Positions 39,755 through 46,314 of a stretch of DNA of 64,000 nt are shown piece after piece. The notes beneath the pieces are model-generated. The model did not search any database. It was not told the DNA's origin and worked only from the letters and a program-made list of their open reading frames with translations. Location: contig JBOGTC010000155.1 of NCBI GenBank assembly GCA_050692055.1, positions 1 through 64,000 of the forward strand. Direction: 5' to 3'. The first letter of the stretch is position 1, and every line of letters starts with the position of its first letter. Origin of the DNA: JBOGTC01 sp050692055 (GTDB taxonomy: Bacteria; Chloroflexota; Limnocylindria; QHBO01). A program made the translations under genes and the position numbers.

Positions 39755-40599
39755 CCGATGAACTGGTGATCCGCGGGCTCGACGTGAGCATCGCTGGCAA
39801 GAAGATCCTCCGCGGCCTCGACCTGACCGTGAAGCAGGGCGAGGTGCACGCGCTGATGGGGCCTAACGGCTCCGGCAAGACGAGCCTGGCCTACACGCTG
39901 ATGGGCCATCCCGACTACGTCGTGGACGCCGGCACCATCAGCTGGGCGGGCTCCGACCTGCTCGGCCTGGCGCCGGACAAGCGTGCGCGGCTGGGCCTCT
40001 TCCTCGCCTTCCAGTATCCGAGCGCCATCCCCGGCGTCACTGTCGCAAGCTTTCTGCGCAACATCTACAACGCCGTCCACCATCCGCAGCAGCCGGCGCC
40101 GGAAGAGACAGGGCAGGTGCCGAAGTACACCGGCATCCCGCTGGCGAAGTTCCGCAGGCTGATGGAGGAGAAGATGGCGCTGCTGCGCATCGATCCTGCC
40201 TTCGCCGCGCGCTACGTCAACGAGGGTTTCTCCGGCGGCGAGAAGAAGCGCCTGGAAATGCTCCAGATGGCCGTGCTTGGCCCGAAGATGGCGATCCTGG
40301 ACGAGACGGATTCCGGCCTCGACATCGACGCGCTCAAGAGCGTGGCCGAGGGCATCAACGCCAGCCTGTCGCCCGAGATGGGCGTGCTGATGATCACGCA
40401 CTACCAGCGCATGCTGAACTACGTGAAGCCCGGGTTCGTGCACGTCCTGCTCGACGGCCGCGTGGTGATGTCGGGCGGCGAAGAGCTCAGCCACCAGCTC
40501 GAGGCGAACGGCTACGACTGGGTGCGCGAGCAGGTGGGCCTGCCGGCCGGGACCGGCGACGAGGCCGCCGTGCCCGAGCCGGTCGCGGCGCAGCACTAG
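39751..40599 (+). CDS. sufC: Fe-S cluster assembly ATPase SufC
   Basis: 282 residues, an ABC-type ATPase. Walker A is GPNGSGKT (37-44), the signature is FSGGEKKRLEM, and Walker B is AILDETDSGLD. Hydrolysis drives conformational change in SufBD. A C-terminal extension (from ~265) rich in Ala/Pro/Glu is not part of the usual domain. Confidence 0.95.
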   Translation: MTDELVIRGLDVSIAGKKILRGLDLTVKQGEVHALMGPNGSGKTSLAYTLMGHPDYVVDAGTISWAGSDLLGLAPDKRARLGLFLAFQYPSAIPGVTVASFLRNIYNAVHHPQQPAPEETGQVPKYTGIPLAKFRRLMEEKMALLRIDPAFAARYVNEGFSGGEKKRLEMLQMAVLGPKMAILDETDSGLDIDALKSVAEGINASLSPEMGVLMITHYQRMLNYVKPGFVHVLLDGRVVMSGGEELSHQLEANGYDWVREQVGLPAGTGDEAAVPEPVAAQH

Positions 40600-40609
40600 A
40601 CCGATCTCG

Positions 40610-41887
40610 ATGGCGATTCCGCAGGCCGCCACCCCACTGCCGAAGGCCGGCGCCTTCGATGGAGCCGCGCTGCGCGCGGGCTTCCCGGTCTTCGAACGTG
40701 CGCACAAGTCCGGGAAGCCGGTCGCTTACCTGGACTCGGCCTCCTCGTCGCAGAAGCCTCGGGCGGTCATTGACGCCGTGGCCGATGCCTACGCCCACCA
40801 CTACGCCAACGTGCACCGCGGCATCTACGAGCTGAGCGTCGACGCCGACGCCCGCTATGAGGGCGCGCGCCGCGCGCTGGCTCGGTTCATCGGCGCCCCG
40901 AGCGATCGCGAGGTCGTGTTCGTGCGTAACGCGACGGAGGCCATCAACCTGGTCGCCTACTCCTGGGGCCGCAGCAACCTGCGCGCCGGGGACCTGATCC
41001 TCAGCTCCGTGATGGAGCACCACGCCAACCTGGTGCCGTGGCAGCAGCTGGCGACCGAGACCGGCGCCTCCCTCGAGTACGTGGCCATCACGGACGACGG
41101 CCGGCTCGACCTCGACGACCTTCGCGCGCGGCTGGCGCGCGGCCCGAAGCTGGTCGCCTTCAGCCAGGTCAGCAATGCCCTTGGCACCATCAACCCGGTG
41201 GCCGAGGTCACGCGCCTGGCGCACGAGGCCGGCGCGCTCGTCGTGCTGGACGCCGCCCAGTCCGTGCCGCACATGCCGGTCGATGTCACCGCGCTGGGCG
41301 TCGACTTCGCGGCGCTGTCCGGCCACAAAATGCTCGGGCCTTCGGGAATCGGCGCGCTCTGGGCTCGGCGCGAGCTGCTCGACGCCATGCCGCCCTTCCT
41401 GACCGGCGGCTCCATGATCAGCCGCGTATCGCTGGAGGGCACCGAGTGGAACGAGGTGCCGTGGAAGTTCGAGGCCGGCACGCCGGCCATCGCGGAGGCT
41501 GCCGGCCTGGCCGCCGCCATCGGCTACCTGGAGGGCATCGGCATGGAGAACGTCCGTGCCCACGAGCGCTGGCTGTTCGAGCACGCCTGGGCTGCGCTGG
41601 GCGAGCTGCCCGGCATTCGCCGCCTGGGCCCGGACGACCCCGACCAGCACGCCGGCGTCATCAGCTTCGTGGCCGACGGCATCCATCCTCACGACATGGC
41701 CACCATCCTGGACCAGCATGCCGTCGCGGTGCGTGCGGGCCACCACTGCGCGCAGCCGGTGATGCAGCGCTACGACCTGCCGGCCACCACCCGCGCCAGC
41801 TTCTATGTCTACAACGACCTCGACGACGTCGAGCGGCTGGTGACCGCCGTTCGAGCTGCGCAGAAGGTCTTCGGGGTCGCGGCGTGA
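40610..41887 (+). CDS. sufS: Cysteine desulfurase SufS
   Basis: 425 residues, PLP enzyme of the SufS class, which removes sulfur from cysteine. Schiff-base lysine K240 (LSGHKMLGPSG) and the persulfide cysteine C380 (RAGHHCAQPVM) are present. The next gene, sufU, is the partner that accepts the persulfide. Stop and start overlap as TGATG. Confidence 0.95.
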   Translation: MAIPQAATPLPKAGAFDGAALRAGFPVFERAHKSGKPVAYLDSASSSQKPRAVIDAVADAYAHHYANVHRGIYELSVDADARYEGARRALARFIGAPSDREVVFVRNATEAINLVAYSWGRSNLRAGDLILSSVMEHHANLVPWQQLATETGASLEYVAITDDGRLDLDDLRARLARGPKLVAFSQVSNALGTINPVAEVTRLAHEAGALVVLDAAQSVPHMPVDVTALGVDFAALSGHKMLGPSGIGALWARRELLDAMPPFLTGGSMISRVSLEGTEWNEVPWKFEAGTPAIAEAAGLAAAIGYLEGIGMENVRAHERWLFEHAWAALGELPGIRRLGPDDPDQHAGVISFVADGIHPHDMATILDQHAVAVRAGHHCAQPVMQRYDLPATTRASFYVYNDLDDVERLVTAVRAAQKVFGVAA

Positions 41888-42321
41888 TGGACAACCTGTA
41901 CCGCGACTTCATCCTCGAGCACTACCGCGCGCCTCACAACAAGGGCGTGCTCGATCCGCACGACCTTCATTTCGCCGATTCGAACCCAACCTGCGGCGAC
42001 GAGCTGTCGATGACGATCCAGCTCGACGACGGCAAGGACCGCGTCGCCGATGTGGCCTTCGACGGCCGCGGCTGCGCCATCAGCCAGGCATCAGCCTCCA
42101 TCTTGACCGATGAGCTGCGCGGCTTGAGCCTCGACGAGCTGCGCGAGATCGACCCGCGCGACGTGCTCGAGAACCTCGGCGTGCCCATAGGTCCGGCCCG
42201 CCTGAAGTGCGCGCTGCTCAGCTACAAGGTGCTGCAGGGCGCGGTCATCGGCGCGGAGGCGCGGTGGCCGGATGAGGCTGAGGTCCTCGCCGGCGCGAAC
42301 AAGGGAGGCTCCGCGCCGTGA
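41887..42321 (+). CDS. sufU: Sulfur-transfer protein SufU
   Basis: 144 residues. The three zinc/persulfide cysteines are C36 (NPTCGDE), C63 (GRGCAIS) and C108 (RLKCALL); D38 is the fourth zinc ligand. SufU accepts sulfur from SufS, as in Bacillus. The ATG overlaps the sufS stop, and its own stop overlaps the next gene as GTGA. Confidence 0.94.
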   Translation: MDNLYRDFILEHYRAPHNKGVLDPHDLHFADSNPTCGDELSMTIQLDDGKDRVADVAFDGRGCAISQASASILTDELRGLSLDELREIDPRDVLENLGVPIGPARLKCALLSYKVLQGAVIGAEARWPDEAEVLAGANKGGSAP

Positions 42322-43439
42322 GCATGCGGGAGGTCGGCACGGCCGAGGCGCGGCGACTGGCCGAGGAAGAGGGCTACCGGGTCATCGACGTGCGCGAGCA
42401 GGTCGAGTGGGACGAGGGCCACATCCCCGGCGCGACGCACATCCCGCTGGCGGACGTGCCGGCCCGGATCAGTGCCGAGGTGCCGGATCTCGCCACGCCG
42501 ATCCTGCTGCACTGCCTGTCCGGCGCGCGATCCGGCCGCGCGATGGTCCACCTGGATTCGATCGGCTACACGAACCTCGCCAACCTCGGTGCGCACCTTC
42601 GCGAATGGCGCGCCAGCGGCGGCGCGTGGGAGGAGCCGGTTGCAGTGCTCAGCGACGCCCAGCGGCGCCGCTACAGCCGCCAGACTCTCATCCCCGAGAT
42701 CGGCCAGGAGGGACAGCGCAGGCTGCTCGACTCGCGCGTGCTGCTCATCGGCGCCGGTGGCCTGGGCTCGCCGATCGCGCTCTATCTCGCGGCGTCGGGC
42801 GTGGGGACCATAGGCCTGGTCGATGACGACGTGGTCGATGAGTCGAACCTCCAGCGGCAGGTGCTGCACGGGACGGATCGGATCGGCATGAAGAAGGTCG
42901 ACTCGGCCGAGCTCACGCTGCGTGGCCTCAATCCCGAGACGCGCGTCGTCAAGCACGAGGAGCGGTTGGGCGCTGACAACGTCGAGCGGCTCATCGCCGA
43001 GTACGACGTGATCGTTGACGGGACCGATAACTTCGACACCCGGTACGTCCTCAACGATGCCGCCGTGAAGCTGCGCAGGCCGGTGGTGCACGGCTCGATC
43101 TACCGCTGGGACGGCCAGGTCACGACCTTCGTCCCGTTCGAGGGGCCGTGCTACCGATGCATGTACCCCACTCAGCCGCCGGACGAGCTGGCGCCCGGAT
43201 GCTCGGTTGCAGGCGTGCTCGGCGTCCTGCCGGGCATCGTGGGCCTGATCCAGGCCAACGAGGTGTTCAAGCTGCTGCTCGGCGTGGGCGACACGCTCGC
43301 GGGGCGCCTCCTCATGTTCGACGCCATGGGCACGGCCTTCGACGAGGTCCGCATCTGGCGCGATCCGGCGTGCCCGGCCTGCGGCGAGGGTTCCGTGGCG
43401 GTGGAGCCTGTACCGGTCTCGGCGGCCGCCCGCTCGTGA
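42318..43439 (+). CDS. Rhodanese-E1 fusion, MoeB/ThiF-type sulfur-carrier activating enzyme
   Basis: 373 residues. An N-terminal rhodanese domain (~1-105) with C66 in LLHCLSGARSG leads into an E1-type adenylation domain (VLLIGAGGLGSPIALYLAAS, SNLQRQVLHG, and zinc pairs CYRCMYP and CPACG). It should adenylate and thiolate the C-terminal Gly of a ubiquitin-like carrier. In MoeZ and MOCS3 the rhodanese is at the C-terminus; here it is at the N-terminus. It lies between sufU and the carrier gene, so the carrier is likely the next gene. Confidence 0.88.
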   Translation: MSMREVGTAEARRLAEEEGYRVIDVREQVEWDEGHIPGATHIPLADVPARISAEVPDLATPILLHCLSGARSGRAMVHLDSIGYTNLANLGAHLREWRASGGAWEEPVAVLSDAQRRRYSRQTLIPEIGQEGQRRLLDSRVLLIGAGGLGSPIALYLAASGVGTIGLVDDDVVDESNLQRQVLHGTDRIGMKKVDSAELTLRGLNPETRVVKHEERLGADNVERLIAEYDVIVDGTDNFDTRYVLNDAAVKLRRPVVHGSIYRWDGQVTTFVPFEGPCYRCMYPTQPPDELAPGCSVAGVLGVLPGIVGLIQANEVFKLLLGVGDTLAGRLLMFDAMGTAFDEVRIWRDPACPACGEGSVAVEPVPVSAAARS

Positions 43440-43599
43440 CGTCGTGGCGTTATTCCTCACGGACTGAACCGTCGACCGAGCCGCTCTTACCGCCATCCTG
43501 CGGGCTCAGGTCTGAATCTGGCGACTCCAGGCCAGATCTCGGGCACGGATGCAGACACCACATGAATTTGGCGAGAGACACACGAGACACACAGGACCG
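43440..43599. other. Intergenic region before the sulfur-carrier gene
   Basis: Contains an inverted repeat ATCTGG...CCAGAT (about 43515-43535) and two related words, TGAATCTGGCGA near 43512 and TGAATTTGGCGA near 43563. No start or promoter can be called with confidence. The leader before the carrier gene ends CAGGACCG-ATG. Confidence 0.4.
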
Positions 43600-43869
43600 A
43601 TGAGCACGATCCGCATTCCGCCCGTCCTGCGCGACAGCGTGAACGGCGAGCGCAGCGTCGCCGTCAGCGGCTCGACCGTGTCCGAGGCGCTCGACGACCT
43701 GTTCGGTCAGCATCCCGCGCTGCGCGACCGCGTAACCGAGGACGGCGCGCTGAGCCGCTTCATCAATGTCTACGTCAACGACCGAGACGTGCGCTACCGC
43801 GACGGGCTCGACACGCCGATCGGCGCCGACGACACGATCATCATCCTGCCGGCCATGGCCGGCGGTTGA
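43600..43869 (+). CDS. cysO: CysO-like ubiquitin-fold sulfur carrier (MoaD/ThiS family)
   Basis: 89 residues ending ILPAMAGG, the Gly-Gly tail that is thiocarboxylated. Such carriers serve MoaE, ThiG or CysM. The neighbours (activating enzyme upstream, CysM and a JAMM protease downstream) match the mycobacterial CysO-CysM-Mec route, in which CysM uses the thiocarboxylate to make a carrier-cysteine adduct. The ATG at 43600 is close to AGGA; an upstream in-frame ATG falls in the spacer. Confidence 0.82.
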   Translation: MSTIRIPPVLRDSVNGERSVAVSGSTVSEALDDLFGQHPALRDRVTEDGALSRFINVYVNDRDVRYRDGLDTPIGADDTIIILPAMAGG

Positions 43870-44153
43870 GCCCAACCGGACCGATGCCGGTCGGTGCGCG
43901 CCGCCTTCAACGGTCATCTGCGCTCCTGGAGCGCATAGGCCGCCGATCTCGCGCCGGGAGTAGTGCCGACTCGTCAAGTGCTCGCCTGGAGCGCGTAAGC
44001 CGCCGATCCCGTGCGGTGAGCAGCGCCGAACGGTCATATGCGCACCCGGAGCGCGTAAGCCGGCAGAAGCTGGATGAGGTGCCTCCTGCTGAGCGTGCCC
44101 GCGCATCTGAGCCCGCGTCAGCAGCGGCTAACGCGCTTCTCCGCGGCGTATGA
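43866..44153 (+). CDS. Possible Arg/Ser-rich repeat peptide (low confidence)
   Basis: A 95-residue frame begins at TTG, overlapping the carrier stop (TTGA), and ends overlapping the CysM start (ATGA). It contains 20-residue repeats such as LLERIGRRSRAGSSAD and RLERVSRRSRAVSSAE, because the underlying DNA repeats have a 60-base period. Coupling at both ends argues for translation; high GC and the repeats alone could leave such a frame open. It is more likely a spacer with repeats than a protein. Confidence 0.25.
   Translation: MSPTGPMPVGARRLQRSSALLERIGRRSRAGSSADSSSARLERVSRRSRAVSSAERSYAHPERVSRQKLDEVPPAERARASEPASAAANALLRGV
43905..44063. repeat. 60-base tandem repeats between carrier and cysM
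   Basis: Two full units and part of a third share GGAGCGC(A/G)TA(A/G)GCCGCCGATC at 43929, 43989 and 44049. The first unit has a near-perfect palindrome TGCGCTCC-T-GGAGCGCA. The period is exactly 60 bases. Function unknown; possibly a transcript-stabilising array. Confidence 0.75.
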
Positions 44154-45121
44154 CCAGTCACGGGTCTGCCGCCGCCACGAGCGGCCGAGCCATGCAGGAC
44201 CTGGTGGCTGCCATCGGCAACACGCCGATGATCGAGCTCCGGCGCCTGGCACCGCACGCCGGAGTTCGCCTGTACGCGAAGCTCGAGGGCAACAACCCGA
44301 CGGGATCGGTCAAGGACCGCGTGGCACGCGCGATGATCGACGACGCGCTGGCGTCCGGCGCCCTGCGGCCCGGCCAGGCGATCCTGGAGCCGTCGAGCGG
44401 CAACACCGGCATCAGCCTGGCGATGATCGGGTCGCGGCTCGGCCACGCGGTGCGGATCGTGATGCCGGACAACACGACGCCCGAGCGCGAGCAGCTCCTG
44501 CGCCTGTACGGCGCGGAGATCGTCTTCTCGCCGGGTGCCGAGGGCTCGAACGGCGCCATCCGGCTGGCGCAGCAGCTCGCCGATGCCGATGCGACGCTCT
44601 ACATGCCGTACCAGTACGGCAACGAAGCCAACCCGCGGGCGCACGAGGAGACCACCGGGCCGGAGATCCTGGCGCAGGTGCCGGAGATCGACGTCTTCGT
44701 CGCCGGGCTCGGCACCGGCGGGACGCTGACCGGGGCGGGCCGATTCCTGAAGCGCGAACGGCCCGGCGTACGGATCGTGGCTGCTGAGCCGCTGCCCGGG
44801 GAGCAGGTCCAGGGGCTGCGGTCGCTCGATGAGGGCTTCGTGCCTCCGGTCCTCGACGAATCGGTCCTCGACGACAAGTACCTTGTCAACAACCGCGATG
44901 CGGTCATCGGCCTGCGCCGGCTGCTGCGCGAGGAGGGCATCTTCGCCGGCCTGTCCTCCGGAGCCGCCCTCGCCGTCGCGGTGCGGGTCGCACGCGACAT
45001 GGGGCGCGGGCACGTGGTCGTCCTGCTGGCTGACGGCGGCTGGAAGTACCTCTCGGCAGATCTTTGGACCCGCGACCTCGACGCCCTGGAGGATGAGCTG
45101 GAGGGCTCGCTCCTCTGGTGA
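44150..45121 (+). CDS. cysM: O-phosphoserine/O-acetylserine sulfhydrylase, CysM type
   Basis: 323 residues, PLP fold type II. The cofactor lysine is K55 in NPTGSVKDRVAR; SSGNTGISLAM binds substrate. In mycobacteria CysM uses phosphoserine and CysO thiocarboxylate to make cysteine resistant to oxidative stress. Adjacent carrier and protease genes support that role over a free-sulfide route. The start is either ATG at 44150 or the one 42 bases on (MQDLVAAIG). Confidence 0.9.
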   Translation: MTSHGSAAATSGRAMQDLVAAIGNTPMIELRRLAPHAGVRLYAKLEGNNPTGSVKDRVARAMIDDALASGALRPGQAILEPSSGNTGISLAMIGSRLGHAVRIVMPDNTTPEREQLLRLYGAEIVFSPGAEGSNGAIRLAQQLADADATLYMPYQYGNEANPRAHEETTGPEILAQVPEIDVFVAGLGTGGTLTGAGRFLKRERPGVRIVAAEPLPGEQVQGLRSLDEGFVPPVLDESVLDDKYLVNNRDAVIGLRRLLREEGIFAGLSSGAALAVAVRVARDMGRGHVVVLLADGGWKYLSADLWTRDLDALEDELEGSLLW

Positions 45122-45555
45122 GCCGGACCGATACGGACCGATCCGTGACGGTCCCAGGTGCCCTCGCCCTGGCCATGCTCGACCACGCCCGCGCCGATCT
45201 GCCGAACGAGGCCTGCGGCCTGCTCTCGGGCTCGCTGGCGGAGGGGCGCGCGCTGGCGTTCCATCCGGCGCGCAACGCCGAGGCCAGCCCGCTGCGCTAC
45301 AACGTCCATCCGGACGATCTCGTGCGCATCACGTTCGAGATCGAGGATGCCGGCCAGGACCTTGTCGCCATCTTCCACTCCCACACGCGTTCGCCGGCCG
45401 TCCCATCGGCCACCGATCGTCGTGCGGCCCAGTATCCCGACGCGTTCTATCTGCTGCTCACCCTCGCGGACCCCGACGCGCCGCCTGACCGTGCGTTCCG
45501 CGCATGGCGCATCCATGGCGGACAGAGCTTCGAGGTCCCGTTGCGGATCGACTGA
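45118..45555 (+). CDS. mec: JAMM-family metalloprotease, Mec-like
   Basis: 145 residues with the JAMM motif: E31, H87-x-H89, then S97-x-x-D100 (HSHTRSPAVPSATD). In the mycobacterial pathway Mec releases cysteine from the CysO-cysteine adduct. The start GTG at 45118 overlaps the cysM stop. It is the last gene of the sulfur block; the reading direction changes immediately after. Confidence 0.9.
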   Translation: MSRTDTDRSVTVPGALALAMLDHARADLPNEACGLLSGSLAEGRALAFHPARNAEASPLRYNVHPDDLVRITFEIEDAGQDLVAIFHSHTRSPAVPSATDRRAAQYPDAFYLLLTLADPDAPPDRAFRAWRIHGGQSFEVPLRID

Positions 45556-45570
45556 CGCGGTCGGATCGAG

Positions 45571-46314
45571 TCAGCAGTCGTACGAGGCGTCTGCCGTGAT
45601 GTGGGCGCTCGGCGCATGGATGGCCAGGTCCATGCCGCATGAGCCCTCCTCGCCGCCGGACCGATAGCTGAGCACGAACTGGCCCTCGTCGGGTGGCGGC
45701 AGCCACCGCGCCGACGCGAGGGCGAGCCCGTCAAGGTTGCCACTCCCCAGGATGGAGTGTGCCAGCGCGTCGAGCTGCGGCAGGAGCGCCTGAGGAAAGC
45801 CGCGCAGGTTGCTCGAGACCAGCTCCACGGCGGCGGTGGATGGCGTGACTTCGAAGACGTAGAGATCCTCGCCGACCGCGCCATCGGGCGCGCCCGACAC
45901 CTCCAGGGAGCAGGTCTGCTGGCCGCATGAACCGCTGGCAACGAGCTGCTGCCACGGATCGGACGCATCGAAGGCCCAGATCGCCTGGGCAACGGCGGTG
46001 GCGATCGCCTCGGTCTGGAGCTCGTCCGGCACGCCACCGGGACGACGAGACGTGCCCATTGCCTCGAGGACATCGACGCCGTCGTGGTGCCGGCCCGGCT
46101 CTGGAACGTCGAATCCGAGCGGGGACGGAGGCGAGCCCATCGGGAGAGGCGTCGGCGAGCGGCTCGACCCCGGAGGCGCGACCGATGTCGGCGTGGCAGT
46201 GGGCGCGGCGGTCGCGTCGGCCGTGGTCGTTGGGGCGTCCGCAACGCAGGCCGTGGCCAATGCCATCAGGCCGACCGTCAAGGCGGCGGCCGCGCGGCTA
46301 GGAGCCGAGCGCAC
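45571..46314 (-). CDS. Small lipoprotein of unknown function
   Basis: 247 residues from a GTG at 46314. Lipoprotein signal AALTVGLMALATACV (Cys23), a Thr/Pro linker, then a compact domain with four cysteines (SGSCGQQTCS, GSCGMD and a C-terminal C) likely disulfide-paired. No family is recognised. It overlaps the end of the subtilase gene by 17 bases, so the two may share a transcript. Longer starts in the frame read Thr/Arg-rich residues within the protease gene and are unlikely. Confidence 0.65.
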   Translation of the reverse strand: MRSAPSRAAAALTVGLMALATACVADAPTTTADATAAPTATPTSVAPPGSSRSPTPLPMGSPPSPLGFDVPEPGRHHDGVDVLEAMGTSRRPGGVPDELQTEAIATAVAQAIWAFDASDPWQQLVASGSCGQQTCSLEVSGAPDGAVGEDLYVFEVTPSTAAVELVSSNLRGFPQALLPQLDALAHSILGSGNLDGLALASARWLPPPDEGQFVLSYRSGGEEGSCGMDLAIHAPSAHITADASYDC

